Source: an uncultured Eubacteriales bacterium (lineage in GTDB: Bacteria; Bacillota; Clostridia; Oscillospirales; Acutalibacteraceae). Taken from it: DNA of 64,000 bases. The first letter of the stretch is position 1. Every line of letters starts with the position of its first letter. The position numbers were made by a program, and so were the translations under genes. The stretch spans positions 1 to 64,000 of the forward strand of contig CAKSNE010000006.1 in assembly GCA_934476085.1 (NCBI GenBank). The letters run 5' to 3'. Of the stretch, positions 33,510 through 43,406 are shown piece after piece. A model generated the notes under the pieces. It searched no databases. It worked only from the letters and a program-made list of their open reading frames with translations, and was not told where the DNA came from.

Positions 33510-33638
33510 TAGTATTATCCTCCTGAAAGCATTTATTTATATTTATTTTACAATATATCTAATTATTTTTCAATATTTCGCTTTATTTTTTTTAGAAATT
33601 ATGATAAAATTTAATTACTTATTATAATGGAGAAAAAT

Positions 33639-34505
33639 ATGGATAATTTAACTAACATAAAATTTATAAAAGATTTACTGGGTAGTTTTGGTTTTACCTT
33701 TTCAAAAGGGCTTGGACAAAACTTTCTTATCAATCCTATGGTTTGTCCACAAATGGCAAAAGCGTCAGGTTGTGAGAATATCGGTGTTATCGAAATAGGC
33801 CCCGGTATGGGCGTTCTTACAAACGAACTTTGCAAAGTGGCTAAAAAGGTTGTTGCTATTGAAGTTGACAACCGCTTAAAGCCTGTTTTAGCACAAACCT
33901 TGGGCGAATATGACAACCTAAAAATCATTTTTGGCGATGCAATGAAACTTGATTTACACAAAACAATCAGCGATGAATTCGGCGATATGCCTGTTGTTAT
34001 TTGTGCAAACTTGCCTTACTATATAACTTCGCCTATAATTATGAAACTGCTTGAATCGGAACTTCCAATTAACTCAATCACTGTTATGGTACAAAAAGAA
34101 GCGGCGCAACGACTTTGTGCTAAAGTCGGCACAAGAGATTGCGGTGCGGTTACTGCTGCGGTTAGTTTTTATGCAAAGGCTGAAAAATTGTTTGATGTTT
34201 CCCGTGGCTCGTTTATGCCTGCACCAAATGTTGATTCATCGGTAATTAAACTTGATTTGACTAAAAAAGAGCCTGTTTTAGTTGACAACAAAAAGGCTAT
34301 GTTTAAAATAATTCGTGCCGGATTTAATCAGCGAAGAAAAACGCTTACTAACTCATTATCATCGGGATTATCTCTTGATAAAAAGGAGATAGCTCAAGCA
34401 CTTGAGCAATGCGGATTAAAACCTACCGCAAGGGCGGAAGAACTAACGCTAACACAATTTGCAAAGCTTTCCGACTTGCTTTTTAAGGAGAAAAACAATG
34501 GCTGA
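33639..34505 (+). CDS. rsmA: 16S rRNA dimethyladenosine transferase
   Basis: KsgA methyltransferase (288 aa) dimethylating A1518 and A1519 of 16S rRNA. Motifs: KGLGQNFL at the N-terminus, SAM-binding EIGPGMGVLTNEL, acidic EVDNRL, and catalytic NLPYYITSPI. The C-terminal helical domain has FNQRRKTLTNSL. The ATG at 33639 follows GGAG; the ATG four codons upstream would contain that site. It overlaps the next gene by 8 bases. Confidence 0.96.
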   Translation: MDNLTNIKFIKDLLGSFGFTFSKGLGQNFLINPMVCPQMAKASGCENIGVIEIGPGMGVLTNELCKVAKKVVAIEVDNRLKPVLAQTLGEYDNLKIIFGDAMKLDLHKTISDEFGDMPVVICANLPYYITSPIIMKLLESELPINSITVMVQKEAAQRLCAKVGTRDCGAVTAAVSFYAKAEKLFDVSRGSFMPAPNVDSSVIKLDLTKKEPVLVDNKKAMFKIIRAGFNQRRKTLTNSLSSGLSLDKKEIAQALEQCGLKPTARAEELTLTQFAKLSDLLFKEKNNG

Positions 34506-35457
34506 ATATATGGATTATAACGATGTCGATTATGGCTATAAAACCAAGCGAAAAAGAATTTTTGCTAACATTAGACTAGTTATTGCGATTGTTTTTATTT
34601 TGGTTGTAGTTATTTGGACTTGGACACATTTGCCTGAAAATGTTAGAACAAGTTTCAAATCGGTTTATTCTTCGGATCATAAAATCGGCGAAACTTTAAA
34701 AAGTGAGAAAAACGAATTTGTTTCTTTTAATAAAAAATATAAAAATGATGAGACGGTAGTTTTCGATGAAAAGTTTTTAAAAGACTATCCCGAAATTTCA
34801 AAACTCGCCAGAATGACAAAACTTGAAATCACAAAGCAAAAGGTAAATACTTTTGATATAGGCGGATATTTTGTTATTGCACAAACTTATGAAGTCAACC
34901 GTGAAAAAGACTCAAATGGCGATTATTATGATACAGACAATGAATATATTATCGGCACAACGGGTGTTGATTTTTATATTTTCAAATATTCTACCGATGA
35001 AAATTTTTCAATAGGTAAGCCTGAACGCTTTTCAATAAGACTTCACGCAGGACAAAACGATACTGTTCCTTATATCGAAAAGGCTTATGTTAAGGGCGAA
35101 AGTTTTAAGCTTAATTTCTACTCGCTTTCGGTTGTTGTAAAGGCTGATAAAGAGTTTTCAAATGTTTATACTGATATCAATCTTGAAAACGGAATTACAA
35201 GAAAAGAAGACGAAAACAACTATTTTATTAAACAAACTTTTATAAAATCAAGTGAAAATAAAGATTTAATCGGCACTTCGGAATGTCTTGACGGCGGTAA
35301 GATGGGCGACACTAAAATTAATAGTCGATTTGAACTCAATACGCCGATGAGCAAAGCGGAGATAGGACTTAATTTTGAAGATGAAATTTACAACAAGTTT
35401 TTATCTTTTTCTATAAAGCCGATTGAGAATGCAACATACACGATAAAGGTTAATTAA
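34498..35457 (+). CDS. Membrane-anchored protein of unknown function
   Basis: 319 aa with a basic N-terminus (KTKRKRIF), one membrane helix at about residues 26-46 and a long extracytoplasmic domain rich in charged residues and beta strands. No Cys pairs, repeats or catalytic signature seen; I do not recognise the family. The start is set by AAGGAGAAAAACA before the ATG. It lies between rsmA (overlap) and rsmE (11 bases), so it is co-transcribed with ribosome-maturation genes, which does not explain its function. Confidence 0.75.
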   Translation: MAEYMDYNDVDYGYKTKRKRIFANIRLVIAIVFILVVVIWTWTHLPENVRTSFKSVYSSDHKIGETLKSEKNEFVSFNKKYKNDETVVFDEKFLKDYPEISKLARMTKLEITKQKVNTFDIGGYFVIAQTYEVNREKDSNGDYYDTDNEYIIGTTGVDFYIFKYSTDENFSIGKPERFSIRLHAGQNDTVPYIEKAYVKGESFKLNFYSLSVVVKADKEFSNVYTDINLENGITRKEDENNYFIKQTFIKSSENKDLIGTSECLDGGKMGDTKINSRFELNTPMSKAEIGLNFEDEIYNKFLSFSIKPIENATYTIKVN

Positions 35458-35468
35458 AAGGAGTTTTT

Positions 35469-36185
35469 ATGCCACATTTTTTTGAAAAAGTCAATGGTGA
35501 CGAAGTTGAAATAACAGGCGAAAATTTAAAACATATTGTCGGTGCTTTGAGAATGAAAGCAGGCGAAAAATTAACTCTTTGCGATGACGGAATTAACTAT
35601 AACTGTGAGCTAATTTCGGCTGAAAAAGATAAGGCAGTTGCAAGGGTTTTATCAAAAGAAAAAAATTCATCAGAGCCTGATGTCAGCGTTACAATTTATC
35701 AATGTATGCCAAAGGGCGATAAATTGGAGCTTGTTATTCAAAAAGCGGTTGAGCTTGGTGTTAGTAAAATTGTACCGGTTTTATCATCTCGTTGTGTTTC
35801 TCGCCCTGATGATAAGCGTGCTAAAAAGAAAAATGAGCGATATAATAAAATTGCACTTTCCGCTTGTGAGCAGTCCGGCAGAGGCAAAAAGGTCGAAGTT
35901 GCCGAAATGATTGATTTTAACACCGCAGTAAAACAGGCGGGCGATTATGATTTATGTGTGCTTTTTTATGAGGGTGGCGGAAAACCGATTAGAGAAATTG
36001 TGAAAACTCAAAAGAATATTTGCGTTTTCATAGGTCCGGAAGGCGGTTTTTCAGATAATGAAATAGAAGCACTTAAACAAATCGGTGCTGAAGTTGCAAC
36101 GCTCGGCAAACGCATTTTAAGGACCGAAACCGCTCCGCTTGCCGCTTTGGTTTCAATCTTGCTTTTAAGCGGAAATATGGAATAG
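35469..36185 (+). CDS. rsmE: 16S rRNA (uracil1498-N3)-methyltransferase
   Basis: SPOUT-family methyltransferase (238 aa). An N-terminal PUA-like domain is followed by the signature KLELVIQKAVELG. The trefoil-knot SAM site is IGPEGGFSDNEIE, and LGKRILRTETAPLAAL ends the protein. It methylates U1498 of 16S rRNA. It ends a three-gene unit with rsmA and the membrane-anchored protein. Confidence 0.95.
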   Translation: MPHFFEKVNGDEVEITGENLKHIVGALRMKAGEKLTLCDDGINYNCELISAEKDKAVARVLSKEKNSSEPDVSVTIYQCMPKGDKLELVIQKAVELGVSKIVPVLSSRCVSRPDDKRAKKKNERYNKIALSACEQSGRGKKVEVAEMIDFNTAVKQAGDYDLCVLFYEGGGKPIREIVKTQKNICVFIGPEGGFSDNEIEALKQIGAEVATLGKRILRTETAPLAALVSILLLSGNME

Positions 36186-36227
36186 ACTGTTTTTTATTAA
36201 AAAGTTCAATTTTTTTGAAAAAAAGGG

Positions 36228-36289
36228 TTGAATTTCGACTTGATATATGATAAAATATTGTTTGTGCTTCGGAATTCTTAAGCACAAAC
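36228..36289 (+). promoter_or_regulatory. tRNA-Arg promoter and 5' leader hairpin
   Basis: TTGAAT (36228-36233), 17-bp spacer, TAAAAT (36251-36256). The transcribed leader then contains a perfect 10-bp inverted repeat GTTTGTGCTT / AAGCACAAAC (36260-36289) with a 10-nt loop holding GAATTC, ending 7 bases before the tRNA. There is no T run. Confidence 0.6.
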
Positions 36290-36296
36290 TATCTAT

Positions 36297-36373
36297 GCGC
36301 TGCTAGCTCAGTTGGATAGAGCATCTGCCTTCTAAGCAGAGGGTCGGGGGTTCGAATCCCTCGCAGCGCGCCA
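36297..36373 (+). tRNA. tRNA-Arg (anticodon TCT)
   Basis: 77-nt cloverleaf with acceptor GCGCTGC / GCAGCGC, D-arm GCTC...GAGC, anticodon stem TCTGC / GCAGA with loop CTTCTAA (anticodon TCT at 36331-36333), a T-arm with GGTTCGAATCC, discriminator G and an encoded CCA. It reads AGA (and AGG by wobble). Confidence 0.97.
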
Positions 36374-36381
36374 AGTATAAG

Positions 36382-36414
36382 AAACTCCCTAATCGCTTTT
36401 GATTAGGGAGTTTT
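36382..36414 (+). terminator. tRNA-Arg terminator
   Basis: Stem AAACTCCCTAATC / GATTAGGGAGTTT followed by TTTT, directly after the tRNA. Confidence 0.9.
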
Positions 36415-36425
36415 ATTTATAAAGC

Positions 36426-36458
36426 AAAAACGAAGTGTTTTAAAAACACTTCGTTTTT
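36426..36458 (-). terminator. glgP operon terminator
   Basis: Stem AAAAACGAAGTGTTT / AAACACTTCGTTTTT just after the glgP stop at 36469. Confidence 0.9.
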
Positions 36459-36468
36459 ATTGTTTTTA

Positions 36469-38823
36469 TTAAACTTTTTTAATATGCCAAATTTCTTTTG
36501 CATATTCGGCGATAGTTCTGTCAGATGAGAACTTACCTGCATTACACATATTAATAAAGCATTTTTTAGCATAAGAATATTTATCTTTTTGATTATTATT
36601 AATATCAATTTTTGCTTTTAAATAACTATCAAAATCTAAAAGTAAGAAGTAATGGTCAGGTTTGTGCCAAGATGCACCTTCAAGCAATGCATTATAAAGC
36701 TCTTTAAACATACCTGTGCCGTTATCATCTAAAGTTCCGTCAATCAAAGCGTCTAAAACTCGTTTAATTCTAGGATCTTTTTTATAATAATCTTTTGCTA
36801 CATAATTATCTTTGATTTCTTCTATCTCTTCTACCCTAGCGCCAAAGATAAAGTTATTTTCTTCGCCTGCTTCTTCAACAATTTCAATATTAGCGCCATC
36901 GAATGTGCCGAGTGTAGCCGCACCGTTTAGCATAAGCTTCATATTACCTGTACCGGAAGCCTCGGTACCTGCGGTTGAAATTTGCTCAGAAACATCAGCG
37001 GCAGCAATAATTTTTTCAGCATAAGAAACATTGTAATTTGAAACAAAAACAACTTTAATATACTTGCTTACAACGCTGTCTTTTTCGATAAGATTTTTAA
37101 CTTCATCAATAAGCTTTATAATAGCTTTTGCTCTAAAGTAACCCGGAGCAGACTTTGCACCAAAGATAAATGTTGTAGGTTTAAAATCTTTTAATGTTCC
37201 GTCTTTAATTTCAAAATAAAGTTCTAAAATTGCTAAAATATTTAGCAATTGACGTTTGTACTCGTGAAGTCGTTTAATCTGAACATCAAAAACTGTATTA
37301 GGATCAATTTGAATATTATCATGAGACAAAACATAATCGGCAAGGACTTTTTTATTATCCTGTTTAATTTTAATAAATCTATCAAGAATTTCTTTGTCGT
37401 CAGCATATTTTTCGAGTGCTTTTAACTCTGATAAATTGTTAAGCCATTTTTCATTGCCCAAAAGCTCGGTAATCAAAGCTGATAATTTTGGATTGCAAAG
37501 TCCAACCCATCTGCGTTGAGTAATACCATTTGTTTTGTTTTGGAATTTTTCAGGTGTCATTTCATACCAGCATTTAAGAACTTCATCTTTTAAAATCTCG
37601 GTATGAATTCTTGCAACGCCATTGATATATTTTGAACAGTAGCAAGCAAGATAAGCCATATGAACTGTTCTGCCCTGAATAATCTCAACTTGTGGTAACA
37701 GTTCTTCAGGGAATTTTGCTTTTTTAAGTTCTTTTTTAAACTTCTTATCAATCTTGATAATAATATTAGCAACTTCGGTTGAAATTTTTCTAACAAATTT
37801 CATATCCCATTTTTCAAGTGCTTCCTGCATAATTGTATGGTTAGTATAATTAAACACCTTACAAGCAATTTCAAGTGCTTTATCAAACTCAACGCCTTCT
37901 AAATTAAGAAGTCTGATAAGTTCAGGGATTGAAATAACAGGGTGAGTATCATTAAGCTGAATTGTTACATAATCAGCTAAATTTTCAAAATCATTGCCGT
38001 GAACTGCTTTGAATTTTTTCAAAGCGTCTTGCAAGGAAGCCGAAGAGAAGAAATATTGTTGTTTAAGTCTTAAAAGTTTACCGCTGTCGGTGCTATCATT
38101 TGGATAAAGCACTCTCGAAATATTTTCTGCGCTATTTTTGGCTTTTAATGACTTATCATATTTTTGTTCATTAAATAAATCAAAATCGAATTCTTCCAAA
38201 GCTTCGCTTTGCCAAAGTCTTAATGTTCCGATATTTTTTGTGTTGTAGCCGATAACCGGAATATCATAAGGCACAGCTTTAACTGTTTCATCAGAAAACT
38301 TAACTAAAACCGCCTCGTCTTCTTTACGAATTGACCAAGGATCGCCGTATCTTGTCCAATCATCAACTTCTTCTTTTTGAAAACCATTTTCAAATTTTTG
38401 TTTAAAAAGTCCGAATTTATAGCGGATACCGTAACCGTCTAGCGGCAAGTTAAGAGTAGCGGCACTATCTAAAAAGCAAGCTGCAAGTCTTCCTAAACCG
38501 CCGTTGCCGAGAGCTGCGTCTTCAACATCTTCCATTAAGTTAATATTTGAGCCGTATTTTTCTAAAATTTTATTAGTTTCATCAGTAAGTTTTAAACAAA
38601 ACAAGTTATTATAAATTGCTCTTCCAACCAAAAATTCAGCAGAAAGATAATATGCACGTCTGGCATTGTTATGCTTTTGTTCTGATTTAGCCCAATCGGA
38701 TGAAATATGAGCCATAACAGCATTAGATACTACATTATGAAGTTCTTGAGCCGATAAATCCTTAATTTCTTTTTGATACTCTGTTTTTGCAAATAAAAGT
38801 ATATCTCTTTCTAACTCTGTCAT
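36469..38823 (-). CDS. glgP: Glycogen/alpha-glucan phosphorylase
   Basis: 784-residue PLP enzyme releasing glucose-1-phosphate from alpha-1,4-glucans. The N-terminal DAALGNGGLGRLAACFLDS is typical of the phosphorylase family. The PLP Lys lies in EASGTGNMKLMLNG. QTTFIFGAK-type phosphate-site residues are present (TTFIFGAKSAPGYF). It is shorter than E. coli MalP/GlgP (about 800-815) but complete. Overlaps malQ by 4 bases. With the transporter and glucanotransferase it forms an intracellular maltodextrin breakdown route. Confidence 0.95.
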   Translation of the reverse strand: MTELERDILLFAKTEYQKEIKDLSAQELHNVVSNAVMAHISSDWAKSEQKHNNARRAYYLSAEFLVGRAIYNNLFCLKLTDETNKILEKYGSNINLMEDVEDAALGNGGLGRLAACFLDSAATLNLPLDGYGIRYKFGLFKQKFENGFQKEEVDDWTRYGDPWSIRKEDEAVLVKFSDETVKAVPYDIPVIGYNTKNIGTLRLWQSEALEEFDFDLFNEQKYDKSLKAKNSAENISRVLYPNDSTDSGKLLRLKQQYFFSSASLQDALKKFKAVHGNDFENLADYVTIQLNDTHPVISIPELIRLLNLEGVEFDKALEIACKVFNYTNHTIMQEALEKWDMKFVRKISTEVANIIIKIDKKFKKELKKAKFPEELLPQVEIIQGRTVHMAYLACYCSKYINGVARIHTEILKDEVLKCWYEMTPEKFQNKTNGITQRRWVGLCNPKLSALITELLGNEKWLNNLSELKALEKYADDKEILDRFIKIKQDNKKVLADYVLSHDNIQIDPNTVFDVQIKRLHEYKRQLLNILAILELYFEIKDGTLKDFKPTTFIFGAKSAPGYFRAKAIIKLIDEVKNLIEKDSVVSKYIKVVFVSNYNVSYAEKIIAAADVSEQISTAGTEASGTGNMKLMLNGAATLGTFDGANIEIVEEAGEENNFIFGARVEEIEEIKDNYVAKDYYKKDPRIKRVLDALIDGTLDDNGTGMFKELYNALLEGASWHKPDHYFLLLDFDSYLKAKIDINNNQKDKYSYAKKCFINMCNAGKFSSDRTIAEYAKEIWHIKKV

Positions 38824-40310
38824 CGTTTAGATTTCTCCTTATGTTCTCTTGAATAAAGTTTTGTATAATATAAAAGTCTTTCGCTTGTTTCTTCACTGAT
38901 TTGTTCAGACTTTGCACGCCATTTCCAGTTTTCACCTACTGTTGAAGGTGTGTTCATTCTGGCTTCATCGCCCAGTCCGATTACATCCTGCATAGTTACA
39001 ATGGCGGTATCAGCAACGCTGGCCATAGCTGTTGCAATCATAGCCCAATTAAGCTCTTTTTTACAATTCATATATTGTTTTGCAAATTTAACATCGGCAC
39101 GCTTTGAATGTTTTTGCCAACCTAAAATCGTATCGTTGTCATGTGTACCGGTATAAACAACACAATTTTTTATATAATTATGCGGTAAATAATTGCTCTC
39201 TTCTCTCGAATCAAACGCAAATTGCAAAACTTTCATTCCTGGGAATTTGCTTTGTTTTAAAAGGCGTCTTACACTCGGTGTTAAAAATCCCAAATCTTCT
39301 GCAATGATTGGAATTTTGCCGAATTCTTGTTTTAAAACTTTAAATAGATCCATTTTTGGACCTTCACGCCAAACGCCGACTTTTGCATCTTTTCTTCCTG
39401 CTTTAATGCAGTAATAAGAATCAAAACCTCTGAAATGATCAATTCTGATTACATCATATATTTTTAAACACTCTCTAAGTCGTAAAACCCACCAAGAATA
39501 ATTATCATTCTTCATATAATTCCAATCATAAACAGGATTGCCCCAGAGTTGACCTGCTTTTGAAAAAGCATCAGGCGGACAGCCTGCAACCTCGATTGGC
39601 TTTTGGTTTTCATCTAGCATAAATTGTTTTGGGTTTGCCCAAACATCAGCACTATCGCCCGCTACATAAATAGGCAAATCACCGATTATTTTTATACCGT
39701 TTTCATTGGCATAATTCTTTAATTTATACCATTGCTGATAAAACAAAAATTGAAGCATTTTATAGTAGTCAATTTGTGTTTTGCTTGATTTTCTATAACG
39801 CTCCAGTGCACTGGATTTTCTTAAACGAATATCATCGTCCCACTTTGAAAACTCTTTGCCGCCAAACTCATCTTTTACCGCCATAAACAGCGAATAGTCA
39901 TCAAGCCAAAATGAATTTTTATCACAAAATTCATTATAGCCATCAGGAACATTTTCAAAAAAATGCTTTTGAACCGCTTTAAAAACCTTTTGTCGTTCAA
40001 AATAAAGCTTGCCGTAATCAACCTTTGTAATATCATCACACCAAACTATGTTTTCATATTCATCTTTTTCAAGCAAGCCCTGTTCATTTAAAACATCAAG
40101 GTCAATAAAATAAGGATTGCCCGCAAAAGTTGAAAAACTTTGATAAGGTGAATCTCCATAGCTTGTTGGACAAAGGGGCAGAATTTGCCAATAAGTCTGA
40201 CCGCTCTTTTTCAAATAATCTACAAAAGAATATGCATTTTCTCCAAAAGTGCCGATACCAAAGTTGCCCGGTAAAGATGAAATATGCATTAAAACGCCGC
40301 TTGTTCTCAA
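38820..40310 (-). CDS. malQ: 4-alpha-glucanotransferase (amylomaltase)
   Basis: GH77 enzyme (496 aa) that disproportionates maltodextrins into longer chains for the phosphorylase. The start RTSGVLMHISSLPG... and the substrate loop are canonical. Catalytic residues: nucleophile Asp in RIDHFRG, acid/base Glu in IAEDLGF and transition-state Asp in GTHDNDT. The start appears to be a TTG eight bases after AAAGGGG; an upstream TTG would contain the ribosome site. Confidence 0.95.
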   Translation of the reverse strand: MRTSGVLMHISSLPGNFGIGTFGENAYSFVDYLKKSGQTYWQILPLCPTSYGDSPYQSFSTFAGNPYFIDLDVLNEQGLLEKDEYENIVWCDDITKVDYGKLYFERQKVFKAVQKHFFENVPDGYNEFCDKNSFWLDDYSLFMAVKDEFGGKEFSKWDDDIRLRKSSALERYRKSSKTQIDYYKMLQFLFYQQWYKLKNYANENGIKIIGDLPIYVAGDSADVWANPKQFMLDENQKPIEVAGCPPDAFSKAGQLWGNPVYDWNYMKNDNYSWWVLRLRECLKIYDVIRIDHFRGFDSYYCIKAGRKDAKVGVWREGPKMDLFKVLKQEFGKIPIIAEDLGFLTPSVRRLLKQSKFPGMKVLQFAFDSREESNYLPHNYIKNCVVYTGTHDNDTILGWQKHSKRADVKFAKQYMNCKKELNWAMIATAMASVADTAIVTMQDVIGLGDEARMNTPSTVGENWKWRAKSEQISEETSERLLYYTKLYSREHKEKSKR

Positions 40311-40334
40311 AACAACTGCCCCTTTCAAAAAATC

Positions 40335-41447
40335 TTAATCACAAATCAAACCTTGTGTTTCTTTATCAAAAATGTGAGCTTTTTCAGCGTCAAGATAAAG
40401 AACAACATCTTGGTTAGACCTGATTTTTTCGCTTGATGGAACTTTTGCAATAATTCGTTTTTCACCGATATTGCTGTAAAGATAAATTTCAGAGCCCATC
40501 ATCTCTGCAATTTCTACATATAAATCTAATTTATTGCTATTGTCTTTAAGACAAAATCTGTCTTCCGAATGTAAATCTTCAGGACGAATACCAAAAACAA
40601 CTTCTTTACCGATAAATGATTTTATATTTTCGTTAGTTTGCATTCTTTCAGGCAAAAGAATTGAATATTTATCAAAATCAGCATAAAGTTTACCCTGTTT
40701 TTCATTAATAACCACATCAAGAAAATTCATCTGCGGTGTGCCGATAAATCCGGCAACAAACATATTACAAGGGTGGTCATAAAGGTTTGAAGGAGTATCA
40801 ACCTGTTGAATGATACCGTCTTTCATAACAACAATTCTGTCAGCCATTGTCATAGCTTCAGTTTGGTCATGAGTTACATAAACAAAAGTAGTTTGCAAAT
40901 TTTTATGAAGTCTTGCAATCTGACTTCTCATTTCAGTACGAAGTTTTGCATCAAGGTTTGAAAGCGGTTCATCCAAAAGGAATACAGCAGGATCACGAAC
41001 CATTGCTCTACCTAATGCAACACGCTGACGCTGACCGCCTGATAAAGCTTTAGGTTTGCGGTTTAAATACTGCTCAATATCAAGAATTCTGGCAGCTTCT
41101 CTAACCTTTCTGTCAATCTCTTTTTTATCCATTTTGCGAAGTGAAAGCGCAAAAGCCATATTCTTATAAACTGTCATATGTGGATAAAGTGCGTAAGACT
41201 GGAAAACCATTGCAATATCTCTGTCTTTTGGTGCAACATTATTGACTAATTTGTCGCCAATATACAATTCGCCTGCAGTAATATCTTCAAGACCTGCAAT
41301 CATACGCAAAGTAGTAGATTTACCGCAACCCGAAGGACCTACCAAAATTATAAACTCTTTATCTTTAATCTCAAGATTCAAGTCAGGAATTACGGTTACT
41401 CCGTTTTCATAAGTCTTTACTATATTTTTTAAAGTAATAGATGCCAT
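40335..41447 (-). CDS. Sugar ABC transporter ATP-binding protein (MsmK/UgpC type)
   Basis: 370 aa. Walker A GPSGCGKST lies near residue 37, signature LSGGQRQRVALGRA near 135, and Walker B VFLLDEPLSNLDAK near 155. The C-terminal OB-fold regulatory domain (about 240-370) has GIRPEDL. It energises the MalF/MalG-like permeases encoded upstream, and such ATPases often serve several sugar importers. It lies between the LacI gene (24 bases) and malQ (24 bases). Confidence 0.95.
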   Translation of the reverse strand: MASITLKNIVKTYENGVTVIPDLNLEIKDKEFIILVGPSGCGKSTTLRMIAGLEDITAGELYIGDKLVNNVAPKDRDIAMVFQSYALYPHMTVYKNMAFALSLRKMDKKEIDRKVREAARILDIEQYLNRKPKALSGGQRQRVALGRAMVRDPAVFLLDEPLSNLDAKLRTEMRSQIARLHKNLQTTFVYVTHDQTEAMTMADRIVVMKDGIIQQVDTPSNLYDHPCNMFVAGFIGTPQMNFLDVVINEKQGKLYADFDKYSILLPERMQTNENIKSFIGKEVVFGIRPEDLHSEDRFCLKDNSNKLDLYVEIAEMMGSEIYLYSNIGEKRIIAKVPSSEKIRSNQDVVLYLDAEKAHIFDKETQGLICD

Positions 41448-41471
41448 ACTTATTTTCCTTTCATTAGAATA

Positions 41472-42485
41472 TTAACTTTTATTAATATTCATTACACTCT
41501 CGCCTTTTATAAGTTCAAAAGGCATAAGATTATGGGCTGACTTATCTCCGTCATCTATACTGTCAAATAATAGTTTTAGTCCTACTTCGGCTATTCCTTT
41601 TTCATCTTGATGAATAGTAGTAAGCCTTGGACAAACATATTCGGTAAGCGGAAGTCCGTCAAAACCGACAATAGATAAGTCTTTAGGAATATTATAGCCC
41701 ATATCTTTTAATTTTCTCATTGCACCGATAGCCATAACATCACTCATTGTAAAAATAGCTGTTATTTCATCACCGCATTTATTAATCAGCTTTTCAGCCG
41801 CATTAGCGCCACCCTCAAAAGAATATTTTGTTGTTTGATAAAATTTATCAAAATCAAAATCAATATTATTCTTTTTCATTGCCGAAATAAATCCGTCATA
41901 ACGTCTTTCCGAAATTTCCGAATTTGTAACATCGCCGCCGATAACGCCAATTTTTTTATGTCCGCATTTAATAAGATAATCTGTTATTTCTTCAGCTGCC
42001 TTTTTATCATCTGTGCTAACGCTTGAAAGCTTTTTGTTTTCAAGATAATGAGCTTGGTTTGTAACCAAAACACAAGGCACTTTTATCTTATTAAAATCAG
42101 ATTTATACCTAGTAGGATTACCGCCTAAAAAGATAATTCCTGCCGGTCTTTTTTCGTAGTAAATTCTCAAAGCGGTTGCCGCTTCGTTATCATACTCATC
42201 AAGCACAAAAACTGATGAAGTATATTTAGTTTCACCGATATGTTTTTGAATTATTTCAAGAATTGAATTTAAAAGAATATTTGAAACACCTTTAACCAAA
42301 ATTGCAATATATTTACCTTGCTGTTTAAGCAACTGAGCATTTGTGTTTCTAACAAAATGGTATTTTTCCGCCACTTCTAAAATTCTTTTTCTTGCGGTTT
42401 CGCTAACATTAGGATGGTTATTAAGCACCCTTGAAACCGTTCCAACACCATATCCGGATTTTTCTGCAATATCTTTAATAGTCAT
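41472..42485 (-). CDS. LacI-family repressor of the glucan locus
   Basis: 337 aa. The N-terminal helix-turn-helix MTIKDIAEKSGYGVGTVSRVLNN is followed by the hinge region (ARKRILEVAEKYHF) and a periplasmic-binding-type effector domain. VGFDGLPLTEYVCPRLTTIHQD near the C-terminus is typical. It sits between the permease and ATPase genes of the operon and has its own promoter with an operator-like site. It likely responds to maltodextrin or a related sugar (inference from context). Confidence 0.92.
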   Translation of the reverse strand: MTIKDIAEKSGYGVGTVSRVLNNHPNVSETARKRILEVAEKYHFVRNTNAQLLKQQGKYIAILVKGVSNILLNSILEIIQKHIGETKYTSSVFVLDEYDNEAATALRIYYEKRPAGIIFLGGNPTRYKSDFNKIKVPCVLVTNQAHYLENKKLSSVSTDDKKAAEEITDYLIKCGHKKIGVIGGDVTNSEISERRYDGFISAMKKNNIDFDFDKFYQTTKYSFEGGANAAEKLINKCGDEITAIFTMSDVMAIGAMRKLKDMGYNIPKDLSIVGFDGLPLTEYVCPRLTTIHQDEKGIAEVGLKLLFDSIDDGDKSAHNLMPFELIKGESVMNINKS

Positions 42486-42501
42486 AAATTTTTACCCTCT
42501 A

Positions 42502-42549
42502 GAAAAAACGTTTACTACTTATGATACCGCAAAACCGACTTTATTACAA
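42502..42549 (-). promoter_or_regulatory. LacI-regulator promoter and operator-like site
   Basis: Minus strand TTGTAA (42544-42549), 17-bp spacer, TATCAT (42521-42526). The core AAACGTTT (42506-42513) downstream of the -10 matches the centre of the perfect palindrome before the binding-protein gene, suggesting weak autorepression. Confidence 0.6.
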
Positions 42550-42563
42550 GGTTTTTATGGAAA

Positions 42564-43406
42564 TTAGCCCTTAACTGCACCTGCAATAACACCTTTAATA
42601 ATATGCTTTTGACAAGCAAGATAGAAAATAATAATAGGTATCATAGCAAGAACAAGCATTGCCATAAATCCGCCCCAGTCGATTGAACCGTAAGCACCCT
42701 GCATAGCAATTTGAATTGCAACCGGAACTGTTTTGTTGTCTGTACCGAGTACCAAGTAAGGTAACAGATAGTCGTTCCAAACCCACATTGCATTCAAAAT
42801 TGCAACTGTTATTGCAGTAGGTTTTAAAATAGGAAATACCACTCTGAAAAATGTTTGAAGCGGTCCGCAGCCGTCAATAGTTGCTGCCTCTTCTATTTCA
42901 AGCGGAATACTCTTTATAAATCCGCTTAGCATAAATACCGAAAGTCCTGCGCCAAATCCAAGGTAAACAAAAATGATACCGAAAATGTTATCAAAATGAA
43001 TTTTGTTTACGATATAAGTCATTGTAAACATAACCATTTGGAAAGGAACAATCATACTAAAAACGAATAGATAATAAAGAGTTTTTGTAACTTTATTTTT
43101 TACTCTTATAATAAACCAAGAGGTCATTGCGGTACACACAACAATTAATAAAACCGAAAATATTGTTATAAAAACAGAACGTCCGAAGGCTGCAAAAAAG
43201 CCTGATGAAGTAATACCGTTAATATAGTTTTCAAAGCCTGCAAATGTTTCGCCGGTAGGCATTGCAAAAGGCGATGAAATAATAAAGAATTTTGATTTAA
43301 ACGAGTTTAGCGCTACTAATAAAATAGGAAAGATAAATAAAAGCGCTAAAATAGAAAGTATAACAACAATTATAACATTTGTGCTTTTTTTCTGATTAGC
43401 AATCAT
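42564..43406 (-). CDS. Carbohydrate ABC transporter permease (MalG-like)
   Basis: 280 aa, six membrane helices. The cytoplasmic EAA loop reads EIEEAATIDGCGPLQTFFRVVFPILKP and docks with the ATPase. Typical CUT1 second permease. It overlaps the MalF-like gene by 4 bases. Substrate inferred from neighbouring malQ and glgP. Confidence 0.94.
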   Translation of the reverse strand: MIANQKKSTNVIIVVILSILALLFIFPILLVALNSFKSKFFIISSPFAMPTGETFAGFENYINGITSSGFFAAFGRSVFITIFSVLLIVVCTAMTSWFIIRVKNKVTKTLYYLFVFSMIVPFQMVMFTMTYIVNKIHFDNIFGIIFVYLGFGAGLSVFMLSGFIKSIPLEIEEAATIDGCGPLQTFFRVVFPILKPTAITVAILNAMWVWNDYLLPYLVLGTDNKTVPVAIQIAMQGAYGSIDWGGFMAMLVLAMIPIIIFYLACQKHIIKGVIAGAVKG

